Positions 14,952 to 23,118 of a DNA stretch of 33,718 bases are shown here, piece after piece; position 1 is the stretch's first letter; the number at the start of each line of letters is the position of its first letter. The notes beneath the pieces were generated by a model. The model saw only the letters and a list, made by a program, of their open reading frames with translations, had not been told where the DNA came from and did not search any database. This DNA is from Spirochaetota bacterium (lineage in GTDB: Bacteria; Spirochaetota; B62-G9; DRHN01): contig JAFGTF010000092.1 of NCBI GenBank assembly GCA_016934265.1, positions 1-33,718 on the forward strand, in the 5' to 3' direction. The position numbers and the translations under genes were made by a program.

Positions 14952-17900
14952 CTAGAAGAGGTCGAGCTGACCGTTTTTTTTCGTGTCGCGTTTGGTGGAG
15001 GAGGACGCTTTCTGTACCTCGATTATGGCGTTTTCTATGGGATCGAGGAACGGACTCCGATCGAGCGCATACTCCCTGCCGAAGAGGAAGCGTTTCGAAG
15101 CGTGGGAAAGGAAAAGGACGCGCTTCGCCCTCGTCATGCCGACATACAGAAGCCGCCGCTCTTCATCGAGAATGTCGTATTCGCTCGCAGCGTCGGTTTG
15201 TTTACCGCTCCAGAGGGTGTAGGGCAAAAGACCGTCCTCGCATCCGGGGATGAAGACGCAGAAAAATTCGAGACCCTTTGCTGCGTGAATGGTGAGAAGA
15301 AAGACAGTTTCGGAAGAAACGGTCAACATGTCCGTCCCGGTCCCGAGCGCGATCGACTCGAAGAGATCCGAAACCGAAGCCGACCGCGCCGCCAGGGCGG
15401 AAAGCGTTTCTTTCTCTTCCTGCATGATAAGGGGCCCGAGTTCGGGGCGCGATACCAGGTTTTTCACGGATTCCGCAGCGGTTTTACATTCTCTCAGACC
15501 GGCGCATATCTCATCCAGCGTCTCGTCGTCGAGTGAGAGCCGTTCTTTTACCCGGTCGCGCAGAAGATCGTTCTTTACGTTTGACGAGATACGCAGCAGA
15601 TCGATCGCGGCCTCCCCGGGTCCGGTCGAGAACAGTGGCGTGTGGGTAGCCACCCGATACGGAATACCGTGATCGAAGAACGCCTTTTTAAACGCTTCCA
15701 TCTGCCTCCCGATCCGTACAAGCACGGCGAAATCCGATAGGCTTCGGACCCCCATATACTCGTTCCCCTCGGAGATATCGCTGTCGATAGAAAAAAACCT
15801 GAGCCCGCCCATCATGCCCTCTATGGTTCGCGCGACCCATTCCGCCTCGCTTCTGTCCGTTTTGTTCCGTACGATCCTGATTTTTACATCGCTTTCCGTA
15901 CCGAGAATCGGCGTATCCTCCGAGACGGCTTGTGTCTTTCGAAGCACGTCGTGCGACCCCTCGAGAATGGGGGCTGAGCAGCGGTAGCTTTTTATGAGCC
16001 GGTAGATCTTCGCAGCCGGATAATCCTTTTCGAACCGCCGTGAAAAAGACGCGGAGGCGCCGCGAAATCCGTATATGGCCTGGTCGGGATCCCCAATGAC
16101 GAAGAGACCGGACCCCGGGGGAGGGGAGATGAGGTTCAGAAGCCGGTACTGCGCGCGGTTGATGTCCTGGTATTCGTCCACGAGGACGTTCGAATATTGA
16201 CGGATGTAGCGGGAGAGCAGCGGTGCGTTGCCCTCGAAGAGGTACACGGGAGCGCATACGAGGTCGTCGAGGTCGAAGAGGTTTTCATCCCTGAGCCGCG
16301 TTTCATACGTATTCAGTATATTCCGAACGGATTCATCCTCCGCAGAGGCGCACCGCTGCTTCGACAGGGAGATGGATTCCGAAACGGCCGCCTGGTCCTT
16401 TGCGCTGCAGCCGAGCGCACGGAGGATGAGCCGTTTATGCTCCTCGTCCGCGATGGTGAAGGTCGCGGTCCTTCCGAGTTTTTGCGGGTGTGTTCTCAGT
16501 ATATGCAGCCCGAACCGATGGAAGGTGCCGATGAACGGTGTTTTAAAACTCCTGCCGAAAAGAGCTTTTTTTACACGCGACGTCATTTCCGAAGCGGCCC
16601 TGTTGGTGAAGGTGAGCGCAAGGATACATCCCGGGTCTATCCCCTCGTTCAGTATGAGCCGTACGATCCGCTCGGTCAGAACGTGCGTTTTTCCGGTACC
16701 GGGCCCGGCGAGAACGATCGCCGCCCCCCCCTCGTGTCGGGCCGCCTCTTCTTGCCGGCCGTCGAGCGTTTTTCCCTTATCGATCGTCTCTTTTGCTGCG
16801 GCGCGATTCGCGCTGCGCGCGTTGAACTCCACCGGTTCGTTAGAAACGACCGGTTCGTTAGAAACGGCCGGTTCAAAAGAAACGGCTTTCCTGCGTGCGG
16901 AAACGGGCGGATTTTCGGCCGTTGGAAAGAGCGATCGTTGCGCGCGCAGGCGTTGGGCTTCCCCCTCGCGGAACACCCGTACAGTTCCATACTCGCCGTC
17001 GTACCCCTCTTCTATGTACACCTCGCCGGACCGCATCCTCCGGATCGCCTCCGAGAGCAGTTCGAAGCGAAGCGAGTCGACGTCGCTTTGTGGGAGGCCG
17101 ATGAGGAGCCCGAGCTCGGAACCGGATTCTTTCAGGATGTCGTCGTAGAGCCTGCTGACCTTCTTCGAGGCCGGTCCCGCGCCGACGATCTCCGAGAGTA
17201 TCTCCTTCAGGGGAATGAGTGAAAAAAACGGCGCTCTCTCTTTCTTTTGGTCCGGCGTGCGCCGGTCGGCGAGATGGAGAACCCGGTTCATGACCCCGAC
17301 AGTGACCTTTTTTCCACACACCGGGCAGATCCCGCCGGTTTTCACCGTCTGCTCTGGATCGAGCCGTATTCCGCATTTTTTATGACCGTCGTAGTGATAC
17401 TTTCCTTCTTGGGGGAAGAACTCGACGGTTCCGCGGAATTCGGGCGCCTTGCCCCGCCTGATCGCCCCGACGATAGATTCGTATGAAAGCTCCGTATCGA
17501 GAATGTTGGCTTCCCTGCCGAGCTTCTCGGGCGAATGCGCATCCGAGTTCGATATGAGGGTGTAGCGGTCCAGGAAGCTGCACAAATCGTTCATCGCCGG
17601 GTCGGAGGAAAGCCCGGTCTCCACGGCGTCGATATGCGGCTCGAGGTCGCCGTAGCACTCAGCGATGCTGTCGAATCCGGAGTAGGACCCGAGGGCGCTG
17701 AACCATGGAGTCCAGATATGCGCGGGAACGAACAGGCACCGGGGGGCGCACGAAAGGGAGATCTCGAGCAGATCTCGCGAATCGAGTCCGAGAATCGGCC
17801 GCCCGTCTGACTCGATATTTCCGATCTTGGAAAGCTCGGCGCGGATTCTTGCGGCCGACTCGAAATCCGGGACGAGGATCAGGTTATGGACCTTGCGAAC

Positions 17901-18185
17901 CCTCTCTTCCCTCCTGTAGATGGAGCTTATCTCCGCCGAGAGAACAAACCTCACGTTGCCGCCGACAGGGCCCGACAGGCCGGGCTTCAGACGAAAGAGA
18001 CCGGGTTCTGAGGGCGTTAGCTTTTCTTCGAGCTCTGAAAACCAGCCCGGATGAGTAAAATCCCCGGTGCCGACCACGGTGATGCCCTTTCTCTGCGCCC
18101 ACAGGGCGATCGACTCCGGCACGAGATTCCTGCTCGTAGCGATGGAGTAGTGTGAGTGTATATGAAGATCACAGATGAATTCCAT
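14952..18185 (-). CDS. EndoQ-like PHP endonuclease fused to UvrD/Rep-family helicase
   Basis: A 1077-aa DNA-repair fusion. Residues 1-415 match endonuclease Q, which nicks 5' of deaminated bases: PHP-domain metal motifs DLHIHSHYS (6-14), GDFTHPGW (41-48), SNSDAHS (212-218), and a zinc site with C271 and CPVC (287-290). Residues about 416-470 are a repetitive linker. Residues 475-1050 form an SF1 helicase: Walker A AGPGTGKT (493-500), Walker B VDEYQD (669-674), motif III GDPDQAIYGFRGA (698-710), motif V TIHAAKGLE (965-973) and motif VI LLYVGMTRAKR (1012-1022). The C-terminus is QLDLF, the canonical bacterial beta-clamp-binding motif. The start follows HAD phosphatase by 37 bases on the same strand. 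The nuclease would nick and the helicase unwind, tethered to the clamp; this coupling is inference. Confidence 0.9.
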   Translation of the reverse strand: MEFICDLHIHSHYSIATSRNLVPESIALWAQRKGITVVGTGDFTHPGWFSELEEKLTPSEPGLFRLKPGLSGPVGGNVRFVLSAEISSIYRREERVRKVHNLILVPDFESAARIRAELSKIGNIESDGRPILGLDSRDLLEISLSCAPRCLFVPAHIWTPWFSALGSYSGFDSIAECYGDLEPHIDAVETGLSSDPAMNDLCSFLDRYTLISNSDAHSPEKLGREANILDTELSYESIVGAIRRGKAPEFRGTVEFFPQEGKYHYDGHKKCGIRLDPEQTVKTGGICPVCGKKVTVGVMNRVLHLADRRTPDQKKERAPFFSLIPLKEILSEIVGAGPASKKVSRLYDDILKESGSELGLLIGLPQSDVDSLRFELLSEAIRRMRSGEVYIEEGYDGEYGTVRVFREGEAQRLRAQRSLFPTAENPPVSARRKAVSFEPAVSNEPVVSNEPVEFNARSANRAAAKETIDKGKTLDGRQEEAARHEGGAAIVLAGPGTGKTHVLTERIVRLILNEGIDPGCILALTFTNRAASEMTSRVKKALFGRSFKTPFIGTFHRFGLHILRTHPQKLGRTATFTIADEEHKRLILRALGCSAKDQAAVSESISLSKQRCASAEDESVRNILNTYETRLRDENLFDLDDLVCAPVYLFEGNAPLLSRYIRQYSNVLVDEYQDINRAQYRLLNLISPPPGSGLFVIGDPDQAIYGFRGASASFSRRFEKDYPAAKIYRLIKSYRCSAPILEGSHDVLRKTQAVSEDTPILGTESDVKIRIVRNKTDRSEAEWVARTIEGMMGGLRFFSIDSDISEGNEYMGVRSLSDFAVLVRIGRQMEAFKKAFFDHGIPYRVATHTPLFSTGPGEAAIDLLRISSNVKNDLLRDRVKERLSLDDETLDEICAGLRECKTAAESVKNLVSRPELGPLIMQEEKETLSALAARSASVSDLFESIALGTGTDMLTVSSETVFLLTIHAAKGLEFFCVFIPGCEDGLLPYTLWSGKQTDAASEYDILDEERRLLYVGMTRAKRVLFLSHASKRFLFGREYALDRSPFLDPIENAIIEVQKASSSTKRDTKKNGQLDLF
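16831..16884. repeat. 18-bp tandem repeat, three units, in the fusion linker
   Basis: Units at 16831-16848 and 16849-16866 are identical (ACCGGTTCGTTAGAAACG); the third at 16867-16884 differs at a few bases. Read in the gene's frame they code for repeated SNEPV(V) blocks in the unstructured linker between nuclease and helicase. Confidence 0.85.
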
Positions 18186-18222
18186 CTTTTTCGTACCCGT
18201 CCGGTATGCGTAACCGGCCCCG

Positions 18223-18891
18223 CTACTCCTCGAGCAGGAACGAGGAAAAATCCTCGACCCTGCTGAAGTACGCGAGGCAGTTTTTTTTCATATAAAGGGC
18301 GATTTCGGGGATGTCGTGGCCCCAGCCGGCCCCGCAGACGTCGATGCCCGCGTTTCTGCCCATGACGACTCCCGGCTTGAGATCGTCGAGGATAAGGGCC
18401 CCTGCGGGCTCGAGATCGAACTGTTTCAGTATCTCTCTTGCCGGATGGGGGCTCGGCTTCCTCAGCGTTTCGTCGTAACTCCATCCGAAGATGACGTCCG
18501 GGATATCTTCGGCGCCGTTTATACTGTAGTGGCGTTCTATAATATGCATCTCGGAATGCGAGACGATCGCGACGATCCCCCCTCTTTTCTTGAAAGAGCG
18601 AAGCGTCTCGATAAATCCGGGGTAGAAGTCGGGATCGGTTTTCGCCGTATGCGTCTTCCAGACCTCGAATTCGATCTCCATCTCGCGGGGGGTCAGGCCG
18701 AGCTCGCCCTCGAGATATTCCATTATACCTGGGTGAAAGTTCTTGAGAAACCACCCGTTTAGGGTAATGGGAGTCACACCGGGACGTAGGGCGCGCATTA
18801 CCTCGAGGTGCGCCGGGTAGTGTATCTTACGTGTGGAGTCGACCGCGGTGTCGTCGTGGTCGATTATGAGGCATCGGTATCTAAGCGCCAT
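18223..18891 (-). CDS. HAD-superfamily phosphatase
   Basis: A 222-aa haloacid-dehalogenase-fold hydrolase, likely a small-molecule phosphatase. Motif I is DHDDT (11-15), where the first Asp is the nucleophile and the second the acid/base; motif II is the Ser in VSHSE, motif III the Lys in RKPSPHP, and motif IV is LDDLKPG. A helical cap lies between motif I and II (about 20-90). The first in-frame ATG (18889-18891) has only a weak ribosome site. The first codons lie in a duplicated block (see the repeat at 18852-18952). Substrate is not evident. It starts the unit with the EndoQ-helicase fusion. Confidence 0.88.
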   Translation of the reverse strand: MALRYRCLIIDHDDTAVDSTRKIHYPAHLEVMRALRPGVTPITLNGWFLKNFHPGIMEYLEGELGLTPREMEIEFEVWKTHTAKTDPDFYPGFIETLRSFKKRGGIVAIVSHSEMHIIERHYSINGAEDIPDVIFGWSYDETLRKPSPHPAREILKQFDLEPAGALILDDLKPGVVMGRNAGIDVCGAGWGHDIPEIALYMKKNCLAYFSRVEDFSSFLLEE

Positions 18892-18952
18892 TCGTCATTC
18901 TCGGTTTCCGTCGTGGTCGATTATGAGGCATCGGCATCTTTAGCGCCGTTCG
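18852..18952. repeat. tandem partial duplication over the HAD gene start
   Basis: The block 18852-18894 (start codon and first 13 codons of the HAD gene) is repeated at 18909-18952, offset 57 bases. A 26-base core is identical; the rest has a few changes and one inserted base. The upstream copy reads as a broken N-terminus and stops. Confidence 0.85.
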
Positions 18953-19073
18953 GGAATTTTTTGTCCTGTGGACGTACCGGCGTCTTTTGAAAAAAGGAAG
19001 CCTCGTTCCGTGAAACGAGTCCGCTTTCGCGCGTTTTGTGCCGGATCTTTGTACGGACAATGGTAAAACTCTT

Positions 19074-19101
19074 TTGGTATATCGTCAAAATAAAATATAC
19101 T
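19074..19101 (+). promoter_or_regulatory. sigma-70 promoter of the DUF1846 gene
   Basis: TTGGTA (19074-19079), 16 bases, TATACT (19096-19101), about 35 bases before the ATG. Confidence 0.55.
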
Positions 19102-19136
19102 ATGTGGTGTCGGAACGGAGGGAGGGTGATACGCAG

Positions 19137-20648
19137 ATGGCGGGGTTCGACAACGAGCTGTATCTGAAGCGACAGACGGAAGCAATACTAAAAAGGGCGG
19201 GCCGCTTCAAGGACAAGCTCTATCTGGAGTTCGGCGGAAAGATCCTCTACGATTACCACGCATCGAGGGTGCTTCCCGGATTCGACCCGAATGTCAAGAT
19301 GATGCTGTTGGGGGAGATCAAGGACAGGGCGGACATCATTCTCTGTATCTACGCAGGCGATATCGCGCGAAAGAAACTCCGGGCGGACTTCGGCATAACC
19401 TATGACGTCGATGCGTTCAAGCTTATCGACGACCTCGGCGACCGTGGGATCGACATACGGGCCGTTACCGTCACCCGGTTCGAGGGCCAGCCCGCTGCGG
19501 TGCTTTTCAAGAACAAGCTGGAGAGAAGAGGCATCAGGGTGTATACGCACCGTTTTACGAAGGGATATCCGACCGACGTCGACATGGTGGTGAGCGACGA
19601 GGGGTACGGCGCCAACGAGTATATTGAGACAAAACGTCCTATCGTGATCGTTACGGGCCCGGGACCGGGCAGCGGGAAGCTCGCCACCTGCCTGTCGCAG
19701 CTCTACCACGAGCATAAACGGGGCGTTCTGGCCGGATATGCGAAGTTCGAGACCTTTCCCATCTGGAACCTTCCGTTGAAGCATCCGGTAAACGTCGCAT
19801 ACGAATCGGCGACCGCGGATATCGGTGACTTCAACCTGATAGACCCGTTTCACCTCGATGCGTACAACAGGAAGGCGGTAAACTACAACCGGGACGTGGA
19901 AACGTTTCCCGTTTTAAAGCGGATCCTCGAGCGGATACAGGGATCCGAATCGATATACCGCTCGCCCACCGACATGGGGGTTAACATGGCGGGATTCGGC
20001 ATCGTAGATGACGAGGCGGTGGGGGAGGCGGCGAAGCAGGAGATCATACGCCGTTATTTCCGGTATTCGTGCGAGTATGTCATGGGGTTCACTGAAAAGA
20101 AGACCGTCGAGCGTGCCGAGCTCATCATGGAGGAGCTGGGACTTGCGCCCGAGGACCGGCGCGTGGTAATCCCTGCGAGGGAGGCCTCGAAGGACGCTCA
20201 AGCGTCTGGGAAGGGAAACGAGGGCGTGTTCTGCGGTTCGGCGCTCGAGCTTCCCGACGGACGGATTATCACCGGCAAGAACTCACCGCTCATCCACGCC
20301 GCTTCGAGTCTCGTGCTCAACGCGGTAAAGACCCTCGCGGGCATTCCGGACAACATACACCTTCTCTCGCCCAGTATCATCGAGTCGATCGGCGGCTTCA
20401 AGAAAGATGTTTACGGTGCGAAGAGCATCAGCCTCGACCTGGAGGAAACGCTTATCGCGCTCAGTATCGGCGCACCGACAAACCCGACGACGCAGGTCGC
20501 GTTGGATCAGCTGAAATCGCTGAAGGGGTGCGAGATGCACCTCACGCACATACCGACGCCGGGGGACGAGGCCGGCCTGAGGAAGCTCGGTATCAATCTC
20601 ACCTCGGAGCCGGTGTTTGCGTCTTCGAACCTCTTCAGCGCTTCTTGA
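19137..20648 (+). CDS. DUF1846 (UPF0371) family protein
   Basis: A 503-aa protein matching the DUF1846 family, whose function is unknown. Recognisable parts are the N-terminal GFDNELYLKRQTEAI, the early GGKILYDYHASRVLPGFDP, a glycine-rich loop GPGPGSGK at about 174-181 (P-loop-like but not a standard Walker A), the NRDVETFPVLKRI segment and a C-terminal half with many conserved glycines and prolines. The ATG at 19137 has GGAGG about 11 bases ahead; a frame extended 33 codons upstream runs through the promoter and is rejected. Its last 14 bases overlap the end of a small coiled-coil gene on the other strand. Confidence 0.88.
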   Translation: MAGFDNELYLKRQTEAILKRAGRFKDKLYLEFGGKILYDYHASRVLPGFDPNVKMMLLGEIKDRADIILCIYAGDIARKKLRADFGITYDVDAFKLIDDLGDRGIDIRAVTVTRFEGQPAAVLFKNKLERRGIRVYTHRFTKGYPTDVDMVVSDEGYGANEYIETKRPIVIVTGPGPGSGKLATCLSQLYHEHKRGVLAGYAKFETFPIWNLPLKHPVNVAYESATADIGDFNLIDPFHLDAYNRKAVNYNRDVETFPVLKRILERIQGSESIYRSPTDMGVNMAGFGIVDDEAVGEAAKQEIIRRYFRYSCEYVMGFTEKKTVERAELIMEELGLAPEDRRVVIPAREASKDAQASGKGNEGVFCGSALELPDGRIITGKNSPLIHAASSLVLNAVKTLAGIPDNIHLLSPSIIESIGGFKKDVYGAKSISLDLEETLIALSIGAPTNPTTQVALDQLKSLKGCEMHLTHIPTPGDEAGLRKLGINLTSEPVFASSNLFSAS

Positions 20649-20751
20649 GACCGCTTTCCACCTTTTTGAGTTTCCTCTCGACCTCTGCGAGTCTCTTCTC
20701 GAGACGCTTTACGGTTCTTTCGAGCTCTTCGACTTTTTTATCCGTATCCAT
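20635..20751 (-). CDS. 38-aa coiled-coil micro-protein
   Basis: A very short gene: ATG at 20751 with GGAGG 8 bases ahead (a second ATG two codons earlier has the ribosome site too close). The product runs from MDTDKKVEEL to a Lys/Arg end. Hydrophobic residues at 7, 10, 14, 17, 21, 24, 28, 31 and 35 follow a perfect a/d heptad pattern with alternating Glu/Lys around it, so a parallel two-stranded coil is expected. It lies 84 bases after glnS with a possible terminator between, and its stop overlaps the DUF1846 gene end. Codon use matches the neighbours. Possible partner-binding or dimer-forming peptide; function unknown. Confidence 0.7.
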   Translation of the reverse strand: MDTDKKVEELERTVKRLEKRLAEVERKLKKVESGLKKR

Positions 20752-20774
20752 TGCCATGACCTCCGGAATGGGTT

Positions 20775-20808
20775 AAAAAGTGAAACCGGCTTATGTGACC
20801 TTCCGGTT
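20775..20808 (-). terminator. possible terminator after glnS
   Basis: On the minus strand AACCGG and CCGGTT (6 bp, arms at 20803-20808 and 20784-20789, loop 13 bases), followed by CACTTTTT (T run at 20775-20779). Modest stem. Confidence 0.5.
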
Positions 20809-20824
20809 CCCTGAAATTTCATAC

Positions 20825-20836
20825 GTGACATGTCAC
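20825..20836. promoter_or_regulatory. perfect 12-bp palindrome GTGACATGTCAC
   Basis: Lies 5 bases after the glnS stop on the minus strand. It may be a protein binding site for the downstream small gene or an extra stem near the terminator. No known regulator assigned. Confidence 0.45.
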
Positions 20837-20841
20837 CCGTT

Positions 20842-22521
20842 TTACTGCTTCTTCTGTATCTTCGCCCACGTGTCCCTGAGGGTCGCCGTACGGTTGAATA
20901 CGAGCCGTTTTTTCACGCCGGCTTTGGAATCGGCGTCGACGGAGAAGTAGCCCTGGCGCAGGAACTGGCATGTGTCTCCCGGCTTTGCGTCGGCGAGACC
21001 GGGCTCTACAAGACAGCCGTCGAGAACGGTCAGGGATTCGGGATCGACGCTTTGTACGATGTCTTTCTCCTCGGCCGGATTCGGTACGCAAAAGAGGTGG
21101 TCGTAGAGGCGGACTTCGGCGCGGAGCGCGTGGGGAGCCGAGACCCAGTGGGATGTGCCCCGGACCTTTCTCCCGTCCTCAGACCAGCCGCCCCGCGTTT
21201 TTTCGTCGTATGTGCAGTGGATTTCCACCGCTTCGCCTGTTTTCGGGTCCTTTTCTACCGTCTCGCACCTGATGTAGTAGGCGTGCTTCAGCCGTATTTC
21301 CCGTCCCGGTGCGAGACGGAAGTACTTGGGCGGCGGGTCCTCCATGAAGTCGTCTCGTTCGATGAAGAGCTCTCTCGTGAAGGGAAGCTTCCGGGATCCC
21401 ATGGCAGGGTCCTCGGGGTTGTTTTCCGCGTCAAGCCACTCGACCTTGTCCTCTTGGTAGTTGTCTATCACGACCTTGAGCGGGGAAAGCACCGCCATCA
21501 TCCGCGGGGCCCGTTTGTTGAGGTCCTCCCGGATGTAGTGCTCCAAGAGGGCGAGATCGACGACGCTGTTTGTTTTCGCGACCCCTATCCTGTCGCAGAA
21601 GGTCCTGATCGCCTCGGGCGTGAATCCCCTCCGCCTGAGACCGGAGATAGTCGGCATTCTCGGATCGTCCCACCCCGATACCGCCTTTTTTTCCACGAGG
21701 AGACCGAGCTTCCGCTTGCTCATGATCGTATGGCTCACGTTCAGTCTCGCGAACTCTATCTGCCTTGGGTGGCAGGGAACGGGAAGCTGGTCTAAGATCC
21801 AGTCGTAGAGGGGCCTGTGGTCCTCGAACTCGAGCGTGCAGATGGAGTGTGTTATCCCCTCCATCGCATCTGAGAGACAGTGGGCGAAATCGTACATGGG
21901 GTAAATGCACCAGCGGTCTTTGGTTCTGTGATGCGGTACCTTCTTGATCCGGTACAGCGTCGGGTCGCGCATGTTCATATTCGGCGAGGACATGTCGATC
22001 TTCGCCCGGAGCACGCACGCGCCGTCGTCGAACTCACCATCCTTCATCCGTCTGAAAAGATCGAGGTTCTCGGAGGCGGGCCGGTTCCTGTACGGGCTCT
22101 CTTTTCCCGTGCGGGTGAGGGTGCCCCGGTATTCTCTGATCTGTTCAGGGGAAAGGTCGTCGACGTACGCTTTGTTGCCGGTGATGAGCAAAACGGCATA
22201 TTCGTACATCTTCTCGAAGTAATCGGATGCGTAGTAGAGATGGTCTCCCCAGTCGAAGCCGAGCCATTTCACGTCCTCTTTGATCGATTCGATGTATTCG
22301 ATCTCCTCCTTGCTCGGGTCCGTGTCGTCGAACCGGAGATGGCACCTGCCGTTATAGTCTCGGGCGATGCCGAAGTTGAGGCATATGGACTTCGCGTGGC
22401 CGATATGAAGGTACCCGTTCGGTTCCGGGGGAAATCTTGTAATGATTTCCTCGTGTGTCTTGTTTTTAAGATCCTCTTCGATTATGGCCCGAATAAAATC
22501 TCTTGCGAGGGATTCTTCCAT
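20842..22521 (-). CDS. glnS: glutaminyl-tRNA synthetase
   Basis: Class I aminoacyl-tRNA synthetase that charges tRNA-Gln directly. 559 aa, the usual length. The start [16 protein letters not shown] holds the HIGH motif at 39-42; the KMSKS loop appears as IMSKRK near residue 268. The [15 protein letters not shown] and the C-terminal beta-barrel anticodon region ([22 protein letters not shown]) are typical of GlnRS rather than GluRS. The start at 22521 has only weak upstream AAAGG. Direct GlnRS charging is not universal in bacteria, many using the GatCAB amidotransferase route; its presence implies that this lineage acquired glnS. Confidence 0.95.
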   Translation of the reverse strand: MEESLARDFIRAIIEEDLKNKTHEEIITRFPPEPNGYLHIGHAKSICLNFGIARDYNGRCHLRFDDTDPSKEEIEYIESIKEDVKWLGFDWGDHLYYASDYFEKMYEYAVLLITGNKAYVDDLSPEQIREYRGTLTRTGKESPYRNRPASENLDLFRRMKDGEFDDGACVLRAKIDMSSPNMNMRDPTLYRIKKVPHHRTKDRWCIYPMYDFAHCLSDAMEGITHSICTLEFEDHRPLYDWILDQLPVPCHPRQIEFARLNVSHTIMSKRKLGLLVEKKAVSGWDDPRMPTISGLRRRGFTPEAIRTFCDRIGVAKTNSVVDLALLEHYIREDLNKRAPRMMAVLSPLKVVIDNYQEDKVEWLDAENNPEDPAMGSRKLPFTRELFIERDDFMEDPPPKYFRLAPGREIRLKHAYYIRCETVEKDPKTGEAVEIHCTYDEKTRGGWSEDGRKVRGTSHWVSAPHALRAEVRLYDHLFCVPNPAEEKDIVQSVDPESLTVLDGCLVEPGLADAKPGDTCQFLRQGYFSVDADSKAGVKKRLVFNRTATLRDTWAKIQKKQ

Positions 22522-22611
22522 CTTTATTTCATGCCTTTGTAAGAGTTTGCCGTGCCGTTCGGTATGCGAGAGCGGCGAAGCCCGGTAAGCCGAAGGGGAC
22601 GTTTTTTTGTC

Positions 22612-22920
22612 CTACTGTACCTTGAGGTGGTTGTTCACCCTTCTCACGCCCTTCACGGAATAGGCGAGCTTCTCCGCACGGTTCTTTGCCTTCCGCGAAT
22701 TGACCGCCCCGGTAAGCGTTACCTCTCCCTGGTACGAGGTGACCTTGATCGGCAGTGATCTCAGCAAATCGTCGTCGAAGATCTTCGCCTGGACCGCAGC
22801 GGCGATACCGACATCGTCGATGAACTCTCCCGCGGTACGGCCGGTGGATTGACATCCGGCGAACAGGGAGGCGATCCAGATGCAGATAAGAAGCGCGATG
22901 AGATATCGTTTCCTGTACAT
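22612..22920 (-). CDS. BON-domain lipoprotein
   Basis: A 102-aa protein with an N-terminal signal ending in LFAGC (lipobox, Cys23), so it should be a lipoprotein anchored to the cell envelope, and one BON domain over residues about 33-102 (IAAAVQAKIFDDD, IKVTSYQGEVTLTGAV, AEKLAYSVKGVRRVNNHL). BON domains bind membranes or other envelope parts and appear in proteins that protect the envelope under stress. AGAGGA lies 11 bases before the ATG. Confidence 0.9.
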   Translation of the reverse strand: MYRKRYLIALLICIWIASLFAGCQSTGRTAGEFIDDVGIAAAVQAKIFDDDLLRSLPIKVTSYQGEVTLTGAVNSRKAKNRAEKLAYSVKGVRRVNNHLKVQ

Positions 22921-22957
22921 TAGACCGATTTCCTCTCAACATGGTTTTTGAAATATA

Positions 22958-22985
22958 ATAATATCGAGTTGCCTCCGGAAAGCAA
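22958..22985 (-). promoter_or_regulatory. promoter of the BON lipoprotein gene
   Basis: Minus strand: TTGCTT, 16 bases, TATTAT (boxes at 22980-22985 and 22958-22963). Confidence 0.6.
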
Positions 22986-23118
22986 CAAGAAAAGCACACT
23001 ACGCCCGTTCTGTACGTATTCCTGCCTTATTATCCGCCAGACGGGCAAGACGGGCGCTTCTACGGCGCCGATGGTCGGGAGCGCGGTTTATCATTACGGT
23101 TTGACACGGATTCGTCGA

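Noticed and set aside
16197-17222. 341-aa plus-strand frame across the helicase gene
   Set aside because: Opposite the well-supported EndoQ-helicase fusion; low-complexity, no recognisable domain.
20830-21795. 321-aa plus-strand frame across glnS
   Set aside because: Mirror of glnS codons; no motif and it begins in the glnS terminator region.
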